Source of the DNA: Roridomyces roridus
Taxonomy: Eukaryota > Basidiomycota > Agaricomycetes > Agaricales > Mycenaceae
DNA length: 64,000 nt
Reading direction: 5' to 3'
Assembly: GCA_029378245.1 (NCBI GenBank)
Contig: JARKIF010000031.1
Span: 584,683-648,682 of the forward strand
Shown here: positions 31,208 to 40,670 of the stretch, one piece after another
How positions within the stretch are numbered: the first letter of the stretch is position 1
Layout: every line of letters starts with the position of its first letter
Position numbers and translations under genes: made by a program
The notes under the pieces: generated by a model
Database searches by the model: none
Told to the model about the DNA's origin: nothing
The model's input: the letters and a program-made list of their open reading frames with translations, nothing else

Positions 31208-32703
31208 ATGAGTAGCCAGGCCTCTCTCGTCCAGTGTCCCCCTTTTCTGAAGCCTTCACAGGCAATTTGAAGCCCTCTATGGATGTGCGCGTCCCAGACG
31301 AGCTCTGGCTCGAGATGTTCGTCGATCTGGCTCGGAGCGACCTCATATCACTACACGCCGTTTCGCGGACATTTCATTGCATCTCCAGGCCGCTGGTGTT
31401 CAATAGCTTCGACTTTCATCCATATGCGGTGTCGGTTTCCCAAATACGACAGCTACCGTCCAACTACACGCGAGTCGTGGAGGCCACAGCGCGGCTTCTA
31501 TTCTGGGCTTCCAGAGATATAGCCCCCTTTGTGCAGCGGTGCACCGTGAGGCCATGGCATCGGCATACCTCTGATCAAAACGAGGACTACGCCCCCTGCA
31601 ACGACCCAGAGAGGCTCCTTGACACATTCTTTAGTCTCTTACCCCGCTTCAAGAATCTCCGCTGGGCCACCTTCGCGTATGTCACTTTCCAAAGCCCCAG
31701 GGTCTCATTGCTCTTGTCTCTCCAGCACTTGGAAGACTTGTGTGTGGAGCAATGTTCAATGGCCGCGGGAGACCATTTGGACCCCAGTGTCGCCATTCAT
31801 ATTGCCAAGTTCCAATTCCTGTACTCCGATCCGGGCCCCTTGATACCTACCTGTGGCGCCAACAGATGGCTTCCGCTCCTGGAGGCGGAGAAGCTCAATC
31901 ATCTAACCTTGTCCTTCGACAACGGCGCCTTGGCCGCTCTCCAAACCGCGGGCCCCATATCTTTCCCCAATGTCCACACGCTACACATTCGCGTCATTGA
32001 ATGGCAGGTCATCGTCTACCTTCCCAATTTCCCCAACGTTCGCTCTCTGTACATCGAGAGCTATAGCGATCACCCCATACCAGCCGGGGTTGAGCGCATC
32101 GTCTTGACGCAGCTTGAGCGTTACACTGGACCTGTACGACTGCTTGTGCTTTTTGACCCAGAAACAAGCCCGAAATTGCTCAGGATATTGGGTTGCACCG
32201 ACTCCTTGTTCTTGGACACGGCGCGAAACTGGGTCAACTCGCATCGGGTCACGGTCCTCGCGCTTACGTTGGAGTGTCTTGAACCGGGCACGCTGCGCGT
32301 GTTGCTTGAATACTGGACCGGACTGGTCAAATTCCGCCTCGCGATCCAGGCTGGGCCGGGGTCGTACGGTGAAATGGAGCGGGTATGTACTTCAGCTGAA
32401 GTTACTTACATGGAAACTTTCCGGCGCGACTGATCTCTGATTTAGAATCTTTTGACGGAACTGGCTATGCTCCAGGTGCCGCAGAGTCTCACCCACCTGT
32501 TCATCACCTCCCCCGTTCATATGCCGGAGTCTGAAGCAGAGAAGACAGAGATCATCTCTATCGCACGTACCGCTGTGTCGTCCTTGCTCCTCGGACGTAC
32601 CAATTTGGGCCACCTTTTGATTCTTACGTTCCAGAGGGAATATCAGTGGCTCAGATTCGATGGAACAGAGGGCGTCGTTGAATCTATTTGTCAATGTCCG
32701 TGA
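31208..32703 (+). CDS. F-box / LRR-like protein FB4
   Basis: Start at 31208. Exon 2 begins NLKPSMDVRVPDELWLEMF and continues to about 32380 (SYGEMER), then a final exon with NLLTELAMLQVPQSLTHLFI and VVESICQCP ending at 32703. The first intron must use a different donor from FB3, because the GTCAGT seen there reads GCCAGG here; a donor at about 31239 (GTCCCC) keeps the frame. Landmarks (RFWASRDIAPFVQRC equivalent LLFWASRDIAPFVQRC, FPNVHTLHI) are kept. Tandem neighbour of FB3. Confidence 0.65.
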
Positions 32704-33880
32704 CTATTCCTGCCAACCGATGGGTTTTCTGATGGCATTTTAGCGGGTGAAGATGGCTGGTTGCGGGGGATTGGGCGGATGGATGCCGCAATGGCGGATT
32801 GACGGCGGACACAGACGCAGAATGAGAAGGTTGGTCAAATTACAAAGGTTGCTTGAGTGCATCCGGGAGTTGGGACAACCGGAGAACCGAAAAACCGAAA
32901 AACCGGGATTTTGGTGATGGCGGTGTTTTGCCGTTCGGCACAAACACATCAGATCACTGACTCCTGACTCACTCGACGCGCCCGACCTCTGTCTTCTGCC
33001 AGGCGCACGCGGCGCCTGTCGTCATCGTTGCACCTTGAAAACGGTCGGAGGTCGGATGGCATCATCATCAAGGCGGCAATATTTCAAGACCCGCAAGCCC
33101 ACAACAGCCATTGGAAGACTGGTGGAACCATTGCAGGGTTGAGGGAGGAGCTCGGGAGGATAGAGACAGTCATGGCGAGGCTCACCCGCACTCGTGAGTG
33201 GCTCAATATCCTTCGCCCAAGCACACCCACTCTACATCCAGGGTCCTCAACCTTTCGCGCGTCACATCCCAAACCTCCACGCCCCACAAGGCCTCCTTCA
33301 CTTCCACTTCACCTCCCTGACTCTAGTCTCTGATTGACGTGGTGGGCCACTGGTGGCTGGCCCCGCCGTCGCGCTCTTCAAGGACACATCTGCCGCTTGC
33401 CCTCCTCAATGCTCATCCCGCCCTATCTGCTCCTCTTGGGTCCGCCCAGCCCTGCCGAGCCCCGCCCCCGCTTTGTCACCTCCAGTCGGCGTCCTCGATC
33501 TGCAGCTCCCGCCGTTCGGCTGCTTCACCCCTCTCACAGTAGATAATGTTGGCCGTGATGGCAGCCGCAGCGGCAGATCACTGCAGCACAGCCATCCGAT
33601 CACCGGTTCCGCGGTTGTTCCAACTCCCGAATTTTGTGGGTTGCTTGTGTGGGAGTTGACCCAATATGGTCTTAATTTTACTTCTTCCCATGCGTCGGCC
33701 CACGAGAATCAGACTTATCGTGAACACTCATATCGCTTGCTCGATCCAGCCTGTCAGTGCGTTCGGGTCTCATAATCTCATCAAGAAAACGCAGAGAGTC
33801 CTGTGTGACTTGTCAATGCGTTCTTGCCGGGCGTCCTGTCTTGAGTCTCACTTGCATCCACAGCCCATTCGAAGGTCTTA
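32704..33880. other. Region with no recognised gene
   Basis: About 1.2 kb before the right arm. It holds a small CCGAAAAA repeat near 32880-32910 and open frames with no similarity to anything recognised. Confidence 0.45.
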
Positions 33881-34087
33881 GGTCTCCTTGGTTCTGCGTG
33901 TGGCAAACGAGCTGTGGCTCGACATCTTCCTATATATCTACCTCTGGAGGACGTCTCTGCACTGCACATCATCTCGGACATTCTATCGCATCGCTTGGCC
34001 CCTTCGCTTCACAACCTTCTTCACCCGTACGCACTGGAACGCAATTCGCACTCCTCAAAATCAAACGAGCGCTACGCAGGCGCAGCG
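33881..34087 (+). pseudogene. F-box gene fragment abutting the right-arm breakpoint
   Basis: Encodes SLVLRVANELWLDIFLYIY, then a frame-shifted ISRTFYRIAWPLRFTTFF-like stretch, and KIKRALRRRS in another frame, all landmarks of the FB1/FB2 N-terminus. It stops precisely where the inverted duplication begins at 34088. The normal PDELW reads ANELW. A truncated, frame-broken copy. Confidence 0.7.
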
Positions 34088-34226
34088 TAAAGTAGACATC
34101 TCTACTGCTGTACGCAAGGCAGTGTATAAGCATCCGAAGTCGAGAAGGGGTGTCCGTATCGGTGTGGGATCGACAATCCTCAGAGTCTTCGTGGGGCCAG
34201 AGGTGATAGACATTCAGAAGAGATAA
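34088..34226 (+). pseudogene. Small basic ORF, truncated right copy
   Basis: The 46 codons from KVDISTAVRKA to IDIQKR match the left ORF (26165-26347), but its 5' end is replaced by the F-box fragment upstream. Confidence 0.45.
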
Positions 34227-34329
34227 CAATACTTGGTCGAGGCTCAATGAAAATTAAAGGCTACAGAGACATGACAGGATCCGTGAGCACAACAAATACA
34301 GCAAAAGGACAGCACAATTCTCAGCTCTT

Positions 34330-35156
34330 TCATCCATCCGACAATTCCTTGATGATTTCTCTCATCTCTGCGAACAACGATCAGTGAAAGGTGGCGCAGA
34401 GAGAGGGATACATGACGCACCACGACACGCTTCCTTCATACGCCCCATCCCGGTATACATCGGTGACTCGTTCTCTTTGCGCATCTGCTGCCGCGCAGTG
34501 CTTTGACGTTTCGCGATTTGCTGGTGGAGGGCATGAAAATCATTGGTTGGATGAGGAAGGATCGACGCACCGAGAGCTTCTTCTCCTCCGTCGTGATTTC
34601 CGTCCAGATCGCACGAATCGAGTCCTCTGCTTCGGCATAGTCGAGAATGAACTTGGCATAGAGCTCCTCGCTGTACCGCCTCAGTCGAAGACAAAAGAAT
34701 GTTCAGCGGGACTCACGCGCCAGTAACTGTCTTCTGCGTTTCTTCCGACGTGCTGGATATCTGTGAAAGTTGTGGCCGTCGACAGCGAGGAGAAGGAGGG
34801 CAGTAACGCGTACCTCGCCCGTCAACTTGTGCCGTGCAGCGACCAAAAACTTCTTCTCTTTCTCCTGGCGTTTCTTCTCCTTGGAAGCTGGAAATCGTGT
34901 CGGATGTCTTCGTACCAACAAGGAGATAATGAGACACGTACCCATCATCTGCTGCGCGACTGCAAGTTGAAATCTGCCGTACAAAACAGTCAGGCTCAAC
35001 GACGCGTCGAGGACATAAGTGAGGCACGCACGCCTGGTCATCGCTGCCCGTGGACTGCTGGGACGCGAGAAAGTCAAAGTCGTCGGTGGTGGGGGCGGAT
35101 ATTGACGCGTTCTTGCGGAGTTTGGCAGTTTGAGGCTGGGCGCGGCGTTGGGCCAT
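34330..35156 (-). pseudogene. Coiled-coil protein, right copy with frameshift
   Basis: Same exon layout as the intact left gene (25232-26051), start at 35156. One base is missing near 34556 compared with the left copy, inside the exon after EEKKLSVR, so the downstream LPHPTNDFHALHQQIAK is in another frame. The rest is well preserved, indicating recent loss or a sequencing error. Confidence 0.65.
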
Positions 35157-35322
35157 GGTGGAAGAGGAAGAGACGGCAGCTTGATCGGATCATCTCGCGT
35201 CTCATTGTGATCAATATCTGGTGATCCCGTTGCTTCTTGTTCCTGACCTTCATCTCGAAACCTTCGATTGCGCCTTCGACCCTTATACTCGCCTTGAGCA
35301 CACAGACACGACAAGCCACTAA

Positions 35323-36281
35323 TGAGTGGTCAATCTCCTCCTGTTGGGTCTTCTCTTTCCCTGACCTGAGCGTTCGCAGGCAATTTGAAGGCCTCAGTGG
35401 ATCTGCGCGTCCCGGACGAGCTCTGGCTGGAAATCTTCATATATCTAGCTCGGGAGGACCTTTTCCCACTGCATGCTGTCTCGCCGACTATCCATCGCAT
35501 CGCTCGGCCCCTTCTCTTCGCCACCTTCACCTTTCATCCATATGCGATGGCCCACCGCCCATCCAGCACATATCGCTATCTACTGCCGAACGAAACAAAA
35601 ATCAACCGCGCGCTACGCCGTTTGCGATTCTGGGCATCGGACGAGATCGCTCCCCTTGTCCAGAGGTGCGCCGTCAGCCCGTGTCGTCGTTCCGAGAATG
35701 CCGAGTACACCCCGTGCCGAGACGGTAGAATGATCCTCCTCACTTTCTTCCAACTATGGCACCGATTCAAAAACATACACACACTTTCATTCCTCCGAGT
35801 CGCATTTGACGAAACTCACCTCGCCATGCTCGCTTCTCTCCAGCCCCTGAGAGAGTTGGCAGTGGATGGATGTTGGATTCCCTTGGTCGTGGCCCCATTG
35901 AACTTCAAGGTCTCCAGATTCAAACTTCGAATTGATAATTACCTTGCTTCGGAGGACTGTCATCAGTGGCTCCGGATGCTTGACCGCCAAACTCTCTCCC
36001 AACTAATGCTGGGTGACGACGTGGAAGCCTCCGCGGGAGCCCTGATCACCATACCTTTCACCTTCCCCAACATCCACACGCTGAGCATCAGCGCCAGGAG
36101 ACTTGAAGAGCCGGGGCTAAACTCCGTGTGGAGTCCCGAAGCCTTCCGATTCCCAAGGAGATTGCGCCGCCGTGGCCAAGCTGCCAAACACATACACACG
36201 TTTCGCGCCGGACGATCGTCTGGGAATAGTGTATGTATCTTCAAGAATACTCTAGCCTCGCGGCGACCAGGCGTTTCTTGA
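35323..36281 (+). pseudogene. F-box protein FB5, truncated and fused (right arm)
   Basis: Start ATGAGTG at 35323. The F-box LRVPDELWLEIFIYLARED and LRR-like body match FB2 up to ISARRLEE (about 36108). There the sequence jumps to the segment homologous to 20640-20818 of the left arm, adding about 57 unrelated codons (PGLNSVWSPEAFRF to RRPGV) before a stop at 36281. The junction shows only 1-2 bp of shared sequence, as expected for a deletion by end joining. The F-box is intact, so a truncated protein with a new tail is possible. Confidence 0.7.
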
Positions 36282-36380
36282 TGTTCGAGGTTGCATAGGA
36301 ATGCTTACTTTTGGTCAGCGTTTTTCATGGATGATTTGGAAAGGGATTTGGGTCGTGTCTTCAGGGCGACGGGGGCGGCG

Positions 36381-37000
36381 AAAAAAAAATGTGCTTATGT
36401 GCCTTCTTCTCATTTGAATGATCAGAGCGTTGAGTTAGCAAATCAGAAGTGTTTTGCCATAAGTTCATTCTGAACCTACGGACTAAGTATTACAAAAAGC
36501 TCCTGAACTCTGCAATTTGCGCCATCGCGGCTTCAATCTCATTCCGCCACGAATTCTTGGCGGTCTCGCAAAAAAAAATGTGCTTATGTGCCTTCTTCTC
36601 ATTTGAATGATTAGAGCGTTGAGTTAGCAAATCAGAAGTGTTTTGCCATAAGTTCATTCTGAACCTACGGACTAAGTATTACAAAAAGCTCCTGAACTCT
36701 GCAATTTGCGCCATCGCGTCTTCAATCTCATTCCGCCACGAATTCTTGGCGGTCTCGCAGCAAATTGGTAGCTTGATCTCGCGAATTCTTGGCGGTCTCG
36801 CAAAAAAAAATGTGCTTATGTGCCTTCTTCTCATTTGAATGATTAGAGCGTTGAGTTAGCAAATCAGAAGTGTTTTGCCATAAGTTCATTCTGAACCTAC
36901 GGACTAAGTATTACAAAAAGCTCCTGAACTCTGCAATTTGCGCCATCGCGTCTTCAATCTCATTCCGCCACGAATTCTTGGCGGTCTCGCAGCAAATTGG
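36381..37000. repeat. Triplication of the BTB 3' end
   Basis: A block beginning with an A-run and TGTGCTTATGTGCC and ending in GGCGGTCTCGC occurs three times, with TGTGCTTATG at 36390, 36579 and 36811 (spacings 189 and 232). The left arm has one copy. Each unit carries the last BTB codons and stop; only the innermost is joined to the gene. Confidence 0.85.
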
Positions 37001-37832
37001 TAGCTTGATCTCGCGGTTTGGCGCAAATACAACGTCGAGCCTCCTGAGAGAATTCAATGAATGACCAAAGTGCTGCGCAATAGCGGGCCGCTCGGCTTTC
37101 CATGTGCGGCATTGCGTGCTTTGCTGATGGTTATAGTGGGAGCGTTGTCGGACGGAGATGGCGTCGTTGAGGATGGTGTTCCAAGCGTCGATGTATTTGA
37201 CCTGTTAGCACATAAGCGGCACATAAGCGTCCGGAGCGTGGTCTGTATGGCGACGCACCCAAGGCAGGATCAAATTATCCGGTAGGGCTGCTACCACTCC
37301 TGAAAGCGGGACATCAAACGTGAATGGTGCAGCCTCATAGACGAGATGTGGATAGTCGTGTCGAGAAGCATACGCCAGGATCTCCGGGGCGTGATTGGGA
37401 AGGACATCTCTACGCCGTATTCGGGCTCAGTTTATTCATCGGCCAATCGTAAAGACGGACCTCATGCGGATTTTGCATATATTCATGGCGGAAAATACTT
37501 GATACTTCTCCGCAGCCTCGGCGAGCGCAGCCAGAGCTTCAAAGGCAATGTCCTCCAGTCCCGGGTGCCGGCGCGGGTAGATGAATTGGAACAGCAGCTC
37601 GAGCGTCGAAGAGGATTCGGATAGCGGTATAATTTCGCCGGTGTTTGCGAATTCTGCCGGAGGGAAGCCCTCAGTGTTGGTCTCGAGATTGGCGCGATGG
37701 ATGCCAAAGAGGATGTCATCGCATGACTGGAAGACCACATCCGCGTCAGACGGGTTGACTGAAAGTGATTTATAATGGGAGTAGAGGTGGACAGAGGGAT
37801 TTGAGCCTACAGAGTGCGCAATATCGAGACAT
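36911..37832 (-). CDS. BTB/POZ domain protein (right copy)
   Basis: Start at 37832 (MSRYCAL), second exon FNPSDADVVFQSCDDILF through LLFQFIYPRRHPGLEDIAFEA, then the same two introns as the left copy, ending at 36911 in the innermost of three repeated 3' ends. The BTB domain differs from the left copy mainly by D to E in HPGLED. Both copies keep open frames and splice sites. The intron between the third and fourth exons differs most. Confidence 0.7.
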
Positions 37833-38402
37833 GATGATGACGGTTTTGGACAGCCTGCGGATTGGTGGCAGTGCTCGGGTGTAATTTCCCTTTTCGGAAA
37901 TTTGCACCTCTCCCCCGAAGTCTCCCGCATCTGTCGAGTACTAAGTAGTGCGGCGTCATTAGACCGAAGGTGCCATTCTAAAGTCGTACCCGGCGAATCG
38001 TTGAACCCGACGCAGCCGGACCTGCAGCCCTACAGACCGCAACGCGCGGATGGGTAGGAGCCTGTCAAGTCTCCCGCATCTGTCGAGTACTAAGTAGTGC
38101 GGCGTCACTAGACCGAAGGTGTCATTCTGATCGGTACCTGACGAATCGTTGAGCCCGACGCAGCCGGACTTGCGGCCCTACCGACCGCCGCTTTCCCCAA
38201 TCGCTCCCTCAGTTTTGACTCCTGGCGTGTCCAAGGCCGTTTCCGCTGCGAATTTCAGCTGCCGTATGGCCTGTTATTCCGGCACGGTAGGTTTCATGTT
38301 GGCTTGCTGCTCTCCGATTCTTCCCGGACATACATTTACTCGGAGAGTCGGACCATGGATAAGAATCACACTTCTCTTCTTCTTCTTGTCACCACCTTCG
38401 CC
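37833..38402. other. Divergent intergenic region (right arm) with a tandem duplication
   Basis: Promoter space between BTB and the small membrane protein. A unit of about 149 bp starting TCTCCCGCATCTGTCGAGTA is present twice (37921 and 38070), with about 90% similarity by eye; the left arm has it once. Confidence 0.7.
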
Positions 38403-38714
38403 ATGCGCCCAGCGACAACTCTTCGTCTCCCGCTGGCTCCGATGCTTCGGTCGTCTTTGCGAGCACGGCCCACTTTCATTCGACCTGCTCTCTCCTCGTC
38501 GATGTCCACAGCCACGGGCCCTAACCGGCAGCCGTATTTTCGGAGACTCGACCACAAGATCGCGGAGACATTCGGAATCGGAAGAAACATGCGGATTACG
38601 CTCTATGTCATACTCGGGATTACCACCACCGTCGAGACGTGGTTCTATTACTTCTGGGTGCGACAGTGGTGGCTCCGTCGGACAGGACAGAAGAGCGATC
38701 CGAGCGAGGTTTAG
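38403..38714 (+). CDS. Small single-pass, probably mitochondrial membrane protein (right copy)
   Basis: About 103 residues, counterpart of 18771-19085 with the same MRPATTLRLPLAP start. An in-frame ATG at 38355 is also possible. The core FRRLDHKIAETFGIGRNMR, the membrane segment and the tail SDPSEV are the same apart from AST to TTT in the membrane segment. The presequence-like part varies more, including indels that keep the frame. Two intact copies suggest a real gene. Confidence 0.6.
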   Translation: MRPATTLRLPLAPMLRSSLRARPTFIRPALSSSMSTATGPNRQPYFRRLDHKIAETFGIGRNMRITLYVILGITTTVETWFYYFWVRQWWLRRTGQKSDPSEV

Positions 38715-38983
38715 ATGAAACTGGTTAGTGTTTCTTTCAGAGGCGACCTCGATGTTACTCACGAAAGCCCTTCAGGACTGGCAGAGGCCCCGGAGGGAAC
38801 AGAACGAGATTTGATCTGGATTCTGCACATACTGTAATGGCAAATAATAACTCCCCTACTTATTCATTGCTAATTGCCTCGGAGGCGAGCTTGGGTAAAG
38901 AAGGGCAGTGCTTCTAGGTTCTCAGGTAAGTCGGACGAGAAGGGTGGCGTGGACAAGTGCGTCTGTACAACTCCCGTGTTACC

Positions 38984-38990
38984 TATTTAA
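38984..38990 (+). promoter_or_regulatory. TATA-like box of the right-arm P450
   Basis: TATTTAA, 52 bp upstream of the ATG at 39042; conserved in the left arm. Confidence 0.5.
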
Positions 38991-40336
38991 GGCCGCTCAT
39001 CCAAGGCTCATCTGTCCACGACGATTCCCTCCCTTCCCGTGATGGGCCTGGTATTCACCTTCACAGCCCTACTCGCGGGTGCCTTTCTTTTGCGTCTCCA
39101 CCTGCTCCGCAGACGAAGTGCTATTGGATTCATCCCTGGACCGCCTTCCTCCTCCTTGCTCTTCGGTGCGGGTCACCACCTCGATGTTGACCAGTTCCTC
39201 ATATCACGCTTCTCCCAGGGAATGGGCTGGATATATCCGTCTGCAACGTCTGGGGTCAACACGAGTTCGACTGGCAGAAGAAATATGGCCCGGTTTACCG
39301 AGTCAAAGGATGCATGGGGGTCGGTCCCGTTCATCTATGAGCAGCGAGATGATATCTGACTATTCGATCTCAGATTGACCAGCTCATGGTCTCTGACCCT
39401 CATTCAGTCCAGCACATCTGTACCAGCTCGGCATTTGCTATGCCACCGAATGTCGGACATATCAGAAAGACGGTATTTGGCAAGCTGAGCGTGCTGACAG
39501 TCACAGGTGAGTATCCAACGCGTTCTCATTAATGTTTGCCCTCATTATTGCAAGGTGAATCTCACCGGAGACTGAGAACTGCATTGAATCCCGCATTCTC
39601 CTCTGGTTCTGTCCGCAAACTTATCCCGCTGCTCGGCAACACGGCAACCATGGTGGGCAGTTTTGTACTTCCCTATGCATGTTTGAAACATTTGAATTGA
39701 ATTTTAGCTGACCTCTGACTTGGAGAAATCATTACTGCCGAACACCGAGACAATTGACATGTCCCCCATTCTCGCCAAAGCGACATTGAGCGCTATCACC
39801 GAAGGTATGGCCCTTCCAAATCTTGGGATATGTATCCTTTGTTAATGAACTCCAGCTGTATTCGGTTGCTCCTTCACCGACCTGGATGACGAACAGGTTT
39901 CTTTTCTCAGTGATCTATTGTCCGTATTGTGTCGTACCTTTGAACTCTTTCTCACATCTTCCGTTCTTTCAGTGCCACCTTCGGACCCCGCAGACAGGCG
40001 CAGTTCTTGGTCGAATCGTTGATGCAATATATACCTGCGTTTTCTCTGGATCTCTTCAACCTCTTCACACCCGCGCCTATCGCTGCGACGATCAGCGCTG
40101 TCAAAAAAATGGCGCAGGAACTTGGTACCCGGACGCTGAATCAGAGACTCCAGTCGGAGGGGTTGGAGATGAACGATGATCTGTTCGGTATCCTTGGTGC
40201 GTGATTCTGACGGCAGGATTTTTTTTCGGTCCGCAATGACATGTCCTTGAGCGAAGCAGATGTCCGGCAAGGGCGGCTTGAGCTACGACGAAATTCTTGC
40301 ACAAACATTGACTCTACTCGTAGGGGGCCAAGATAC

Positions 40337-40659
40337 TATTGTGAGAGAAGAGGGAAGAGGGAAGGATGTATTGAAGATGATAATAGAATACAGCAGAGGG
40401 TAGACTACCTTATATACTGTAGTGGTTGAAACAGGCACGGAGGTTACATGTGGGAGCGGAGTCCGTCCATGCGGTGTCTAGCCAATGAGGACTCTAGAGG
40501 GTTGGTGAATAAGCAAGAGTGGAAACAATACCATGTGAGGTATGGTTGGATAAAAGGTTAGGATAAAAGGTTGAATGGAGTGAAACACATTGGAGGTCCG
40601 TTCAATCGGGCGTGACTCCAGGTTGAGTCTAGATGGAGTCTAGGCCCAGAAATTCAACA
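40337..40659 (-). repeat. 3' LTR of the Copia element
   Basis: 323 bp, identical by eye to 44965-45287. Contains AGTATATAAG on the element strand as a likely TATA box. Confidence 0.95.
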
Positions 40660-40670
40660 CTCCCCCTCAA
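40660..40670 (-). promoter_or_regulatory. Polypurine tract of the Copia element
   Basis: TTGAGGGGGAG on the element strand, touching the 3' LTR and overlapping the polyprotein stop codon. Confidence 0.75.

Noticed and set aside
32740..32950. Possible MITE with CCGAAAAA repeats
   Set aside because: Only a short simple repeat; no terminal inverted repeat or target duplication found.
33353..33775. 140-codon plus-strand frame
   Set aside because: Pro/Ser/Ala composition from GC-rich sequence, no similarity within the window.
36381..37000. Possible CRISPR-like array because of three regular repeats
   Set aside because: Units are long (189-232 bp), contain coding sequence and have no short spacers; a eukaryotic tandem duplication.
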